From Acidobacteriota bacterium (GTDB lineage Bacteria; Acidobacteriota; Terriglobia; Acidiferrales; UBA7541): a stretch of DNA of 52,589 nt. Under the pieces are notes generated by a model. It saw only the letters and a program-made list of their open reading frames with translations, had not been told where the DNA came from and did not search any database. Below are positions 8,023 through 17,293 of the stretch, piece after piece (positions within the stretch are counted from its first letter, which is position 1; each line of letters opens with the position of its first letter). The translations under genes and the position numbers were made by a program. Location of the stretch: positions 1-52,589 of the forward strand of contig JAJPIE010000030.1 of NCBI GenBank assembly GCA_021324935.1. The letters are read 5' to 3'.

Positions 8023-8374
8023 TCTTCAATCTCCGCTTGATGGCGCTTTATATTCTTGAATCGTTCCAGAATAGTGCGTCTTTCGCTTTGCGCCATTTGC
8101 GGGGTGTTCTTCCTGAACACATGCAAAACGTAAACGACGTCGTTCTTTCTCGGCAAATAGACAACGCGGAACCATGTGTCTTGATCCTGGTCGCGAATTT
8201 CCCAAACCCCTGTCCCGATCCAGGGCAGGGGGCGGCAGTGCAAAGACCTTTCTCCCTTCTGCACCGCATGAGGGCGAAGCCAGTCGTCGCTCTGATTTCG
8301 TCGGGCCAGGAAGAGACGACCTCCGGCGAATCACGCCGCCAATCGATGTCGGCATACAGGGGTGGCGTCCGCAT
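8019..8374 (-). pseudogene. HigB/Gp49-like toxin, frameshifted
   Basis: The first third reads MRTPPLYADIDWRRDSPEVV and SSWPDEIRATTGFALMR. After one missing base near 8264 the other frame continues QKGERSLHCRPLPWIGTGVW, then WFRVVYL and DVVYVLHVFRKNTPQ. Together these make a normal 118-residue phage-derived Gp49/HigB-like mRNA interferase (RelE fold). As given, neither part alone makes a full toxin. Antitoxin and toxin are both broken by single missing bases, which fits decay of an addiction module or a sequence-quality problem. Confidence 0.75.
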
Positions 8375-8485
8375 GTTCCGCGTATGCAATATTCTGTATA
8401 TTCCTCGGCTGAATTCTGTGAGATTCTTTCCGCGTAACACTGCACGGGCAATGTTCGCCTCTCGTAGTTCGAGCGAAAGACGGGT

Positions 8486-9091
8486 ATGAATAGAAAGCGG
8501 CCGGTATTTTCGCCTAGGTTTGCGCGGGCGCTGGCTTATGCCTATCGCCTGCACGCGCGGCAGCGGCGCAAGGGCACGAACAAGCCGTATATCGGGCACC
8601 TGATGAGCGTCACTTCGATCGTGATCGCATACGGCGGCGACGAAGAGACGGCCATCGCGGCGATGCTTCACGACGCGGTGGAAGACCAGGGCGGCCGAAA
8701 GCGGCTGCGGGAAATTCAGCAAAAATTCGGCAAGCGCGTCGCGCGCATCGTGGATGGCTGCACGGACTCCTACGAAGAGCCCAAGCCGCCGTGACTGGAT
8801 CGCAAGCGCAAATACATCGCGCGCGTGGCCGGGGAGGATGCAGACACGCGGTTGGTGTCCGCTGCCGACAAACTCTCCAACGCCCGCGACATCTTGATGG
8901 ACGTGCGCGCGGACGGCGACCAGACCTTCGAGCGCTTTCAGGGAAAAAAGGAAGGCACGCTTTGGTATTATCGCACTCTGGTTGGTGAATTTCGCAGAGC
9001 GGGCAGCAACGTGCTGGTGGAAGAGCTCGACCGCGTGGTGACGGAACTCGAGCGAGTGGCGGATCCCGGTAACCTCCTGCGCGAGGATTAG
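8486..9091 (+). pseudogene. HD-domain (p)ppGpp hydrolase-like protein with an internal stop
   Basis: Two open frames in the same phase join into one 201-residue HD-superfamily protein of the SpoT-hydrolase-like kind. The first part has RRKGTNKPYIGHLMSV and the metal-binding HD of MLHDAVEDQGG. The second part has VSAADKLSNARDIL. Between them codon 103 is TGA (8792-8794) after PKPP, where relatives have TGG (PKPPWRERK). A single G-to-A-type change therefore splits the gene. The first ORF keeps the HD pair but loses the later AADK metal and substrate region. Translation could restart at a GTG at 8825. It ends tail-to-tail with the TonB receptor, overlapping by four bases. Confidence 0.75.
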
Positions 9092-11442
9092 AAGGCAAGG
9101 CGCAGGCGGGCAGAGATGCTGCGGGGCGTGCCGATGGCGGTGCCGGAAAAGACGCTGGCGAAATTGATGACATTGAGCCGATCGGTAACGTTGACGGCCT
9201 GAAGCTGGAATTGCACGGAGCGCGATTCCTTGCGGTAAAGCTCGGCGCCCATGCCGAGATTCAAGGAAAAATTGGGCCCCAAGCGCTGCTTGGCGAAATT
9301 GACGCGGGAAACAATCCCGGCGCCATACTGAGCGACCATCGTGGGGATGTCGTTGTTCTCGCTGAGATCCACCGGCAAGCCGCTGCCATAGTCGGCGCCG
9401 GCGGCAAGCCAAAAGCCGTGCACGGCTTCCAGGCGGATGCGGGAACGCAGAGTGTTGCGCTGATCCTGCGAGATAGCGAATTTTCCCGTCTCGGTGAGTC
9501 CGGCGCTGGCGTCGCTTCCGATGAACAATCCTCCCGTAACCGGCCCCTGCGCAATCCCCGATTGATTGGAATAGCTGACGAACCCCGAGAAGTGATCCCA
9601 ATGGGGTACCTCGAGGCGCACTTCCTCGCCGAAGATGCGCGCCTTGGCGTAGGAGATGGGAAAGCTCACGCCGGTCTGCAACAGCACATCGTCGTCGGAA
9701 AAATTGTGAAAGTCACGGCGGAAAATCGTGGCGTCCAGCCGCAGCTCGCCGAGAATGGATTTTGTCAAGCCGCCTTCGTAATAGTTGGCGCGAGCGGCGG
9801 GAACGGGAAGGCGCAGCACAACGGGATTGACGGAATCGAGCTCCGGCGAACTGGCCAGCAGCAGATTTTCCATCGCCGGAGTCTGAAAGACGCGATCGTA
9901 AGAAGCGTGCAGCAAGAGATTCAACGACGAAAAATAGCGCGAGGCGCCGGCGCGCGGGCTGACGCCCCACTGGTGAACGACAAAGCCGTAATGATCGAAG
10001 CGCATGCCTCCGGTGAAATTCCACGCCCCATAACTCATCTGGTCCTGTACGTAAAAGGCGGGCTCCGTGTCCCATTTGCTGGCGGCGAAATTCAAGTTGA
10101 GCTGTGTGCCGGGATCAAATTGCGAAGGATCGGTAATGTGATATTGCAGCGCTTCGTGAACGGGAGTGAAGAAGGAATCGACGCCGGCTTTCCAGTCGTG
10201 ATGGCCGCGGTGCCCGGCGAGATCGCCGCGGACATAGCCCTCGCGATAGCCGCGACCCTGATTGAGAATGACCGGCGTTGCAAAGGGATTGGATTGCAGC
10301 GAAAAGCTGGAATCGCGCACGCCGCCGGCAACGCTTAGAAGCAGCGTCGAAGAAAAGGTGTGTTGGAAGTAGAGCTGGCCACTGGTTTCAAAGCTGGCTG
10401 CGTCCTGGCGCTGCATGACGTCCTGCTGGGGATAATCATTGGGAACGATGTAGCGCAGCGAGTTGTGCGCGATGGTTAGGCGCAGGCGGTCGTTGTCCGT
10501 GAAATCGCGTTCATAAGCCGCGGAATAGCCGCCGGAATTACCAGAATTGGTGAAATTGTCGGTGACTGGCGGGTCAAGATAGCGATCGGAGTGCAGCCCG
10601 AAGGCGCTGATCGAGTAGCGCTCTTTTTCGCGGGAGTAGGAAATGGCCGCGTCGCCGTCCAGTTGATCGAAGCTGCCGCCTGCTGCGTCGAAGTTTCCGT
10701 GCCAGCCGAGTGGCGCGCTTTTCGCCGTGGTGAGTTCCACGATGCCGCCGAGCTTCCGCCCGTATTCGGCGGGGTACCCCGAAGTCAGCACGCGCATGGA
10801 TTCAACGGAGCCGGAATCCATGTCCGGCGCGAAGGCGGGCGAGCGATTTTGCGTGAGCGGCTGCCCGTCCACGACGAACTGCACGTCGTATTCGGAACCG
10901 CGAGGATGCAGCACGCCGTTGCCTTCGTAAAGCCAGCCGGGATTTTCGTTGACGAGATCGAAGAGGTCGCGGCCGCGCTGCACGCTGAGCTGCTCCCGGA
11001 TGGATTGCTGACCGATGGAAAAGAGCGTCGAAGTGCTTGTGGGATCGACGAGCGTGACCTTGTCGGTGACTTCCACCTGCGTGGTGACCGGAGCAACACC
11101 GAGCGTCACGCCGAGCGTCACGGGAACTTCGGAATGGAGTTCGACGACGTCGCTCCAGGTGGCGAATCCTTTGGCAGTCAGGTTGATCCGGTAGACGCCG
11201 AAGGGCAAATCCTGGAGGACAAAGTGGCCATCGCTGAGAACTTCGAAAGTGCGTTGGAAGCCGTTGCCCTCGCTGAGAAGCTCTCCGCGGGCGGCGACGC
11301 TGGCGCCTTTGGGATCGCGGACTTCGAGATGAAGTTCGCCGCGCAGGCGTTGCGGGCAGGCGGGCAACGCCGCGACAAGAGAGAGAAGTGCCACACAAAA
11401 CGTGTGGCGAGGAAGATAGCGGCGATAGTCCTGGGGCGTCAT
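9088..11442 (-). CDS. TonB-dependent receptor-like outer membrane protein
   Basis: This outer membrane protein of about 784 residues imports substrates through a plugged beta-barrel. After a signal peptide (FCVALLSLVAALPAC) comes a carboxypeptidase-regulatory-like domain (HLEVRDPKGASVAARGELLS through LPFGVYRINLTAKGF). Next are a plug domain with QFVVDGQPLTQNR and SGYPAEYGRKLGGIVEL, and a long barrel of alternating strands ending in a C-terminal phenylalanine (RLRLAF), the usual barrel-assembly signal. This CarboxypepD_reg plus TonB layout is very common in Acidobacteriota. The substrate cannot be read from the sequence, and no TonB, siderophore or sugar genes sit beside it. The ATG at 11442 is preferred to the TTG at 11445. 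Confidence 0.85.
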   Translation of the reverse strand: MTPQDYRRYLPRHTFCVALLSLVAALPACPQRLRGELHLEVRDPKGASVAARGELLSEGNGFQRTFEVLSDGHFVLQDLPFGVYRINLTAKGFATWSDVVELHSEVPVTLGVTLGVAPVTTQVEVTDKVTLVDPTSTSTLFSIGQQSIREQLSVQRGRDLFDLVNENPGWLYEGNGVLHPRGSEYDVQFVVDGQPLTQNRSPAFAPDMDSGSVESMRVLTSGYPAEYGRKLGGIVELTTAKSAPLGWHGNFDAAGGSFDQLDGDAAISYSREKERYSISAFGLHSDRYLDPPVTDNFTNSGNSGGYSAAYERDFTDNDRLRLTIAHNSLRYIVPNDYPQQDVMQRQDAASFETSGQLYFQHTFSSTLLLSVAGGVRDSSFSLQSNPFATPVILNQGRGYREGYVRGDLAGHRGHHDWKAGVDSFFTPVHEALQYHITDPSQFDPGTQLNLNFAASKWDTEPAFYVQDQMSYGAWNFTGGMRFDHYGFVVHQWGVSPRAGASRYFSSLNLLLHASYDRVFQTPAMENLLLASSPELDSVNPVVLRLPVPAARANYYEGGLTKSILGELRLDATIFRRDFHNFSDDDVLLQTGVSFPISYAKARIFGEEVRLEVPHWDHFSGFVSYSNQSGIAQGPVTGGLFIGSDASAGLTETGKFAISQDQRNTLRSRIRLEAVHGFWLAAGADYGSGLPVDLSENNDIPTMVAQYGAGIVSRVNFAKQRLGPNFSLNLGMGAELYRKESRSVQFQLQAVNVTDRLNVINFASVFSGTAIGTPRSISARLRLAF

Positions 11443-11750
11443 CAAATTCGTCTGTTTGACCTGCGGCAGGCGGAGAAACGCCTGGAAGTGAACTCAATGT
11501 CAAGATAACACGCGCGGGCGGCGCAGGTTTTCCCCGGGGATTTGCGCGGAGGCGTAAGGAGAAAGGGGACGCCCTGACCCTGGTCCGGCATGCGCCTTCG
11601 CGCCGGCATCGGCAGAAGGCACACAATTTTTGTTCGGGACTGGAAAAGAACGGCGCGGTGCCGGATGATGGAAGGCGCTCGTTTTCCGGATCATGGGCAA
11701 GAGCCGCATGTGGACGATGCCGCTGCCCATCGAACAAAGGGGCGCAACTC
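11443..11750. other. intergenic region between divergent genes
   Basis: This 308-base stretch separates the TonB receptor (reverse) from the KAS III-like gene (forward). It must hold both promoters, but no convincing -35/-10 pair, repeat or RNA was seen. Frames crossing it have no recognisable content. Confidence 0.5.
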
Positions 11751-12740
11751 TTGGAAGCCATTTCCGTCTATCTGACCGCCGCCGCAAGCGCGTTTGGTTC
11801 CCGCATCCTGCCGACCGAAAAAGTCGATGAAGCCTACGGTATGCCAATCGGAAAGCTCCGCACTCGGGCGGGAATATTGTCCGTGGCGTATGCCGCGGAG
11901 GAGGAGTCGGAAGAATCACTCGCCGCAGATGCGTGCAAGCAGGCGCTGGAAACGGCCGGCGAGAGCGCGCAGAATCTCGATGGCGTGATCGCGGCCAGCG
12001 AGACCCATCACGCGTATCCTTCGCTGGCGGCGGCGCTGCACGCGCGGCTGAAACTCTCCGAATGGCGCATGGCCCTGGACGCGGGCAACGGCTGCCTGGC
12101 GCTGCTGCAGGTATTGTTTGTGGCGCAAGCGCTGGTGCTCAGCGGCCGCGCGGAAAAAATCCTAGTAGCGACGGCGGACGTGCACAGCCGAACGCTGGGG
12201 CCGGGGCGCAGCGCGGGCGAATTCGGCGGATTGTTCGGAGACGGAGCGAGCGCGTTTCTGGTCTCGAGCAAGGCGCCCGAGCAGGGGCGATTTGCTTACC
12301 GGATGGGCGATTTCTTTTTCGGCTGTGCGTCGCAGTACGCGGAAGCGATTGCGGTCTGCGAAGCAGGGGGCGGAGAACTGGACGTACAGTTTGACGGCGA
12401 GGGATTATCCCGGGCCGCGGTGAACCGCATGGAGCAGGTTTTAAGCGAAGTGGAGCGGCGCAGCGGCCTTTCCCGGGAAAAGGTGAGCGCATTTGCGACG
12501 CACCAACCGAATCCGCGGCTGGTGAAACTGCTCGCGAAACAGTTGGACGTGCCGGTGAGCACGTTTCCGCCGATTTGCGAGACGAAAGGGAATCTGGGCC
12601 CTTCGATGTGCGGCGCGGCGTTGCACGCGGCCTTTGCCAAGGCCGCGGGACAATCGCCAGGGGACCGCGGCGCGGTGTTCCTGGCGTCGTTGGCGCCGGG
12701 GCTGTTGTTTGGCGGCGGCTGGCTGCTGCCGGTGGGATGA
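11751..12740 (+). CDS. beta-ketoacyl-ACP synthase III-like condensing enzyme
   Basis: This thiolase-fold enzyme of the KAS III/HMG-CoA-synthase type has about 329 residues. The catalytic triad is visible: C115 in DAGNGCLALLQ, H251 in THQPNPRLV and N281 in TKGNLGPSM. The GDGASAFLV motif near residue 165 is typical of FabH. It would join an acyl-CoA starter to a malonyl or similar extender. The start is taken as TTG at 11751, with AAAGGGG seven bases upstream, because the longer frame from 11658 begins with low-complexity sequence. No acyl-carrier protein or fatty acid gene is adjacent, so it may act in a specialised lipid or ketone pathway rather than as the housekeeping FabH. Confidence 0.8.
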   Translation: MEAISVYLTAAASAFGSRILPTEKVDEAYGMPIGKLRTRAGILSVAYAAEEESEESLAADACKQALETAGESAQNLDGVIAASETHHAYPSLAAALHARLKLSEWRMALDAGNGCLALLQVLFVAQALVLSGRAEKILVATADVHSRTLGPGRSAGEFGGLFGDGASAFLVSSKAPEQGRFAYRMGDFFFGCASQYAEAIAVCEAGGGELDVQFDGEGLSRAAVNRMEQVLSEVERRSGLSREKVSAFATHQPNPRLVKLLAKQLDVPVSTFPPICETKGNLGPSMCGAALHAAFAKAAGQSPGDRGAVFLASLAPGLLFGGGWLLPVG

Positions 12741-13002
12741 CCCCGAGTGGCGAGTGGAACAGCGAACCCTCGACGGCCGGATCGCCTTGCGACGAAGGCG
12801 AAAATAGCAAATTGAAAAGAGAAAACAGTGCAGCGAAACTTCGGTCCTTAGCCCGCCTTGGAAACACTGAGATCTGGAAACTGTAAGCAACGAACCAAAT
12901 CTAAAAACAGAGAACTGAATACGGAGAACTGAGCACGAAACGCAAAGAGGGCACAGAGAGAGCGCAAAAACACCCGCATGGAATTGCGTTCGTGCACGCG
13001 GA

Positions 13003-14220
13003 CTAGGGCGAGGAAAGCTCGGCGGCGGTGAATTCGAGGTCGGTTTGCGGGACGACGCAGGCTTGCAGCGGGGGCCAGCCGGGGTCGGTGGTGGCGTTGC
13101 GGCAAAGCGGAACAATCGCATTGGATACCGCCGAGGGGCCAACCGTTCCGTTGAGCGGTTCGGCGTAAATTTTATAGCTATGATTCACCGCCAGTGCGTT
13201 GATCGCATAGGTGCCATCAAACTGCACGGGTCCCGGCGCCTGACAACTCCAGCCACCTAAAGTTCCGGCAACGACGGCGCCCGTTGTGGCGTCCACGGCG
13301 ACGACATGCGCGCCAAAAACTCCCGTGACCCCGGGCGGAGAGACGGGAAGCGAAAGCGGATTTGCGGGAAGGATGCGGCCTTGAATGGAGCCGACAAACT
13401 GCGTGTCGGTGGGATTGTGATAGAGGACGCGGAGGCCGGTGCGATCATCATCGGAAAGTGGAGCATCGGGCTGCTGCGTTGTGGGGCGGGTGTTGGTATA
13501 TGTGCCCGGCGCGGGCGCGAAGGGATACATCATCGCGCTCCAGACGGCGGAGTGACTGAAGCCGAGGGCGTGACCCAGTTCGTGCGTGAGCAGCGATTCG
13601 AGGTCATAGGCTTTCGGATTCGCCGGAAGCGCGGCGGGTGTGGCGAAGGTGACCATGGAATCGCTGGGGTTGAAATAAACGTCCGCATCGAGAATCTGGC
13701 CGACTTGCGTGGCGGAGGGGCCGCTGCCGAGCTGGATGCCGATCTGGTCGGCGGTGATGACGCGCGTGAAGGCCAGCACGCCGGGCGTGAAGGCCATGTC
13801 CGGCTGGTCAAAGCAGATGGAATCGATGCCATCGGAGCCGCAACTATTGCTGGCGGTGACGCGGGTGAGCGGAGCGATCGAGGATGGCGTGAGCGTGGTG
13901 CCGCTGACGTTGCTCCAGACCCCGAGCGATTGCTGAATCGCCTGCTCGATTTCATTGAGGCTGCCATTGGGCGTCTGATTTTGCGTGAGGATGGTGGCGG
14001 GATTCGTGCCGAGCGCGGTGCTCCAGCGAAACGCGATGGCCGCGGGGCTGGTGAGCTGATGTGAAGCCACGGGACAAGCGGAGCCGCCGGAAACGTTCGC
14101 GGGCTGGCGGACATCCGGCACGATTTCGTTGAACGCGTAACCGTAGGCAAACGTGGAAGACCAGAGGGTGAAGAGTAGCGTAACGCAGACGGCGGCGAAT
14201 TGCTGGAGCGATTTGCGCAT
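13003..14220 (-). CDS. secreted matrixin-like zinc metalloprotease
   Basis: This 405-residue exported protein has a signal peptide (RKSLQQFAAVCVTLLFTLW...AYGYA). The catalytic motif HELGHALGFSH provides three zinc ligands, H213, H217 and H223, with E214 as general base. A Met-turn candidate follows in SAMMYPF (M230/M231). This is the metzincin pattern of matrixins (M10). The C-terminal 150 residues resemble a carboxypeptidase-regulatory or Ig-like beta domain (GSIQGRILPAN). The ATG at 14220 is preferred over upstream frames because it starts the signal peptide. It is the last gene of a tight three-gene reverse operon, four bases after the preceding gene. Confidence 0.85.
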   Translation of the reverse strand: MRKSLQQFAAVCVTLLFTLWSSTFAYGYAFNEIVPDVRQPANVSGGSACPVASHQLTSPAAIAFRWSTALGTNPATILTQNQTPNGSLNEIEQAIQQSLGVWSNVSGTTLTPSSIAPLTRVTASNSCGSDGIDSICFDQPDMAFTPGVLAFTRVITADQIGIQLGSGPSATQVGQILDADVYFNPSDSMVTFATPAALPANPKAYDLESLLTHELGHALGFSHSAVWSAMMYPFAPAPGTYTNTRPTTQQPDAPLSDDDRTGLRVLYHNPTDTQFVGSIQGRILPANPLSLPVSPPGVTGVFGAHVVAVDATTGAVVAGTLGGWSCQAPGPVQFDGTYAINALAVNHSYKIYAEPLNGTVGPSAVSNAIVPLCRNATTDPGWPPLQACVVPQTDLEFTAAELSSP

Positions 14221-14224
14221 AGGC

Positions 14225-14809
14225 TTATCTCTTGGAAGAGGGAACCTCGGCTTGGCGGAAGACTTCGCGGCGAACTCGTTGCTCGAAGATTTCCGCCGGC
14301 AAATTGCGCGTGCCGCCGCGGGTGAAGGTTTCGCTGGCGGGATCAAAGACAGGAATTTCGGCGGAGTCCTGGGTGACGGTTTCGACGTTGGAAGCCGGGT
14401 CGCGATGGATGCGGAAGGTGCCTTGCGTCCAGCCCACGATGTAGAATTGCCGGCCGGGCCGTCCGCTCAGGAAAAGATAGACTTCTTCGCTGGAGCGAAA
14501 TTCCGGCGTGCCTTCCACGTGGGAATGCAGGTGCAGGAATTTTCCGCCGGGCTGCCGGACCACGATTTCCTCGGGCAAATACCCTTTTTCCTGCCAAAGC
14601 ACGCGGAACGTGGTGTCCGTCCAGATCTCGCCGTTTTCAAGCATGGTGCGCGAGCGCAGGCAGCGCACGCGTGCCACGGAATAGGAGTAATGCACGAGAT
14701 CCTGGAAGCGCAGGCGCACCAGCGTGGTGGCCTGCGCGACGATGGCGATCAAGGCCAGGCCAATCAGGAAAAGTATCCAGAGAAACCGTCGTCGATCTGC
14801 GTAGCTCAT
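14225..14809 (-). CDS. membrane-anchored hypothetical protein
   Basis: This protein of about 194 residues has one N-terminal transmembrane segment (LWILFLIGLALIAIVAQAT) after a basic start, MSYADRRRF, then a periplasmic beta-rich domain. That domain reads like a small all-beta sensor or cell-surface domain (TTFRVLWQEKGYLPEEIVVR, EVYLFLSGRPGRQFYIVGW). No family is recognised with certainty. The GAGGAG upstream fixes the ATG at 14809. It lies 16 bases after the Ig-like lipoprotein gene and four before the protease gene, so the three are co-transcribed and probably act together at the cell surface. Confidence 0.75.
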   Translation of the reverse strand: MSYADRRRFLWILFLIGLALIAIVAQATTLVRLRFQDLVHYSYSVARVRCLRSRTMLENGEIWTDTTFRVLWQEKGYLPEEIVVRQPGGKFLHLHSHVEGTPEFRSSEEVYLFLSGRPGRQFYIVGWTQGTFRIHRDPASNVETVTQDSAEIPVFDPASETFTRGGTRNLPAEIFEQRVRREVFRQAEVPSSKR

Positions 14810-14825
14810 CGAATGCTGCTCCTCT

Positions 14826-17162
14826 TCATTGAATTTCCAGCGCACCGGAAGCGGCGGTTTTGTCGAGATTGGCGTTCTGGATGAAAAGCGTTCGGGCACC
14901 GGGTGCGGCGGTGGAAGGAATTTGCAAGGTGAGGTGAATGATGCCAAGGCCGGCGGGCTGCTTGGCGATCACGGCGATGTCGCCGGGGCCGGACACGGTG
15001 TAGTTCATGCTGGTGTCGAAGCCGGATTGCGAAAAAAGGCAGATGTCGGCCGCGGAGATGCCGCTCGCGGGCCGCACAAGCGGAACCTCGTTGCCGCCAA
15101 GGTTGCAGGCGTTGGACGAAGTGTCGAAGACGCCGAGCGCGGCGACATTTAGATCGAAAGAAACCGTGGAGCTGTCCTCTCCGGCGGTGGTGGGCTCGAC
15201 GACGGTGATGTTTTGCCCGGTGGAGACGGGCAACGTGCTGGTCAGTGAAATTACCGCGTCATTGGCGCCAAGTGCAGCGACGACCACCGACACGCTGTTG
15301 GAAAGCGTGCCGTCGGGATTCTTGATTTGAACGCTCAGTTTGCCGGCTTGGGCTACGTCGGTGCTGTTGACCGGAGCGGAACAGGAATTGACGGTACTGC
15401 ACGTGGTGACGCGCGCGGTGCCGCCGATGAGCAGCGCGGAGCCCGGACCGGGATTCGAGAGCACGAAACCGCTGCCATCGACAGAAAGCGTGAAGCCGTT
15501 GGCGGAGCCTGCGTAAACGCTGGCGGGATGCAGCGAAAGAATATTGGCGCCGGTGGAAATGGCGACATTGGCGCTGCCGGATTGCGTGGTGTCGTCCTGG
15601 CTTAAGGCGACAACCTGGATGGAATCGGGCGAAGGCGGAGTGGAAGGCGCGGTGAACGTGCCGTTGGGAGTGACGGAGCCGCACGCGCCGCTGACTCCGC
15701 AGGCCGCGCCCTGGACTTGCCAGAGGACGCTTTGATTCACGCTTCCAAGAACCGTGGCTGTGAAGCTCTGCACGCCCAGAGGCGGCAGCGTGACGTTGTT
15801 GGGCAGCACGCTGACGAGAATGTGGTTAATCACGGTGATTTGCGCGGAGGCATTCAATGACGGGTTTCCGGTGCTGGCGACTTGCACGGAAACGGGATTC
15901 GGCGAGGGAATCGCGCCGGGGGCGAGGTAGTCGACTTGGGTGGCGCTGCCGGAGAGAGACTGACATGGCGAGGATGCGACGACGCAGATTTGGCCAAGCG
16001 TGGAGTTGCCGCCGGGGATGCCGTTGATGCTCCAGGCCAGCGATTCGCCAGTGGTGCCGTTTTCCGTGGCGGTGAGCGTGACGCGACGATTGGCGGCGAG
16101 CGTGTAGGTGATGGGAGAAATGGAAATGCTGCCGCCGGATTGAATGGTGATGGAGGCTTGCGCCTGCTTGGTGGGATCGGCTTGCGGGGTGACGGTTATG
16201 GTGACGACGTTGGGCTGCGGCGGCGTGGCCGGTGCGGTGTAGTTGGCGGTGTCCGCAATGGCGCCGGAGCCGGCGGCCTGCGTGGTGACGACGCTGAGGA
16301 TGCCGCAAGCGTTGCCACTGCAACCTGCGCCGGAAAGCGACCAGGAAAGCACGCCGCTGGGCGCGGAGCCGGGGACTGGCGTAAGTGTCGCAACCACGGC
16401 GGAAGTAGCGCCGGGTTGCAGGCTGGAAGGTGCGGTGAGTTGCAACGTGAAGTGGCTGGTGATGGTGAGCGCGGCGGAGGATTGCCGAGATGGATCGGCG
16501 GCGCTGGTGGCGGTGAGGGTGACGCTGGAGGGGGCGGGAAGAATAGGGGGCGCGGTGTAATTCCCGTTGGTGTCCACGCTCCCGCAATTGGAGGGACAAG
16601 ATGCGCCGGAAAGGCCCCAGCGAATCGTTTGGTCCGGCTTGCCGTTGCTGGCGATCGAGGCGTGGAAGGCTTGCGCGGCGCCGAGCTCGACGCTCGAGGA
16701 GTTGGGGGTGACAGAGAGCGAGATGTCGCTGGTGACCGCGACGGCCGCGGTGGAGGATTTCGAAGTGTCGGCTTGGCAGGTTGCGGTCACTTGCACGGTT
16801 CCACCCGGAGGAAGGTCTGCAGGAGCGGTATAGAGTCCATCGGCAGAGATGGTGCCGACTTGAGGGGAGCCGCCAGGGATGCCGCTGACGCTCCAGGTGA
16901 CGGCGGTATTAGATGTGCCGCTGACAGTGGCGGAAAACGAGAGTGTTTCACCCAGCAACACGCTGCCGGATGCGGGAGTGATGCTGACCGTGATTTGCGG
17001 CGGAGGTGGAGGCGTGATGGAACCGCCGCCACCGCCACCGCCGCAGGCGGTAAGAGAGACACCCAGGGCGAGGACGAAAAGCGTGCGAAGGTGGCGCGCA
17101 ACGAGCGATGCGCGCTCGGCGATAATGCTTGGTTTCAATCGAATTTGCGGAAGGGGCCGCAT
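14826..17162 (-). CDS. Ig-like-repeat surface lipoprotein
   Basis: This 778-residue exported lipoprotein has the lipobox LTAC (C40) followed by a glycine run and a proline run as a flexible linker. The rest is a chain of about six bacterial Ig-like domains of roughly 90-110 residues, each with a recurring W-x-V/I-x-G, G-T-I/V-x-x-x-G-x-Y-T-A-P pattern (for example VGTISADGLYTAP and CGSVDTNGNYTAP). A TIG/IPT-like segment (LHPASVYAGSANGFTLSVDG) and a C-terminal domain follow. It is likely an adhesive or scaffold protein in the outer envelope. It is first in the operon with the membrane-anchored protein and the matrixin-like protease. Confidence 0.8.
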   Translation of the reverse strand: MRPLPQIRLKPSIIAERASLVARHLRTLFVLALGVSLTACGGGGGGGSITPPPPPQITVSITPASGSVLLGETLSFSATVSGTSNTAVTWSVSGIPGGSPQVGTISADGLYTAPADLPPGGTVQVTATCQADTSKSSTAAVAVTSDISLSVTPNSSSVELGAAQAFHASIASNGKPDQTIRWGLSGASCPSNCGSVDTNGNYTAPPILPAPSSVTLTATSAADPSRQSSAALTITSHFTLQLTAPSSLQPGATSAVVATLTPVPGSAPSGVLSWSLSGAGCSGNACGILSVVTTQAAGSGAIADTANYTAPATPPQPNVVTITVTPQADPTKQAQASITIQSGGSISISPITYTLAANRRVTLTATENGTTGESLAWSINGIPGGNSTLGQICVVASSPCQSLSGSATQVDYLAPGAIPSPNPVSVQVASTGNPSLNASAQITVINHILVSVLPNNVTLPPLGVQSFTATVLGSVNQSVLWQVQGAACGVSGACGSVTPNGTFTAPSTPPSPDSIQVVALSQDDTTQSGSANVAISTGANILSLHPASVYAGSANGFTLSVDGSGFVLSNPGPGSALLIGGTARVTTCSTVNSCSAPVNSTDVAQAGKLSVQIKNPDGTLSNSVSVVVAALGANDAVISLTSTLPVSTGQNITVVEPTTAGEDSSTVSFDLNVAALGVFDTSSNACNLGGNEVPLVRPASGISAADICLFSQSGFDTSMNYTVSGPGDIAVIAKQPAGLGIIHLTLQIPSTAAPGARTLFIQNANLDKTAASGALEIQ

Positions 17163-17293
17163 GTTTCTGACAAAAGCAGACCGAGGACCAGCGCAATCGA
17201 AGGGACGATTTGCGAGGCCGCTTGCATCTGGAAAAAACCTTTGTGTGTTCTAAGGTGAGTGGAACAAAGCAGTTGGGGAACAGGGGAGTGCAG

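Noticed and set aside
8792..8794. TGA as a recoded Trp or selenocysteine codon
   Set aside because: Many other genes in the window end with TGA, and no selenocysteine-type stem-loop was noticed; mutation or error is simpler.
8048..9601. 517-residue reverse frame
   Set aside because: It crosses the HD hydrolase and TonB genes in another phase; only its last part is real, as the first segment of the HigB-like toxin.
9211..10338. 375-residue forward frame over the TonB receptor
   Set aside because: It is the reverse complement shadow of a clear outer membrane receptor.
15882..17258. 458-residue glycine/arginine-rich forward frame
   Set aside because: Its composition is that of the opposite strand of the Ig-repeat lipoprotein; no motif.
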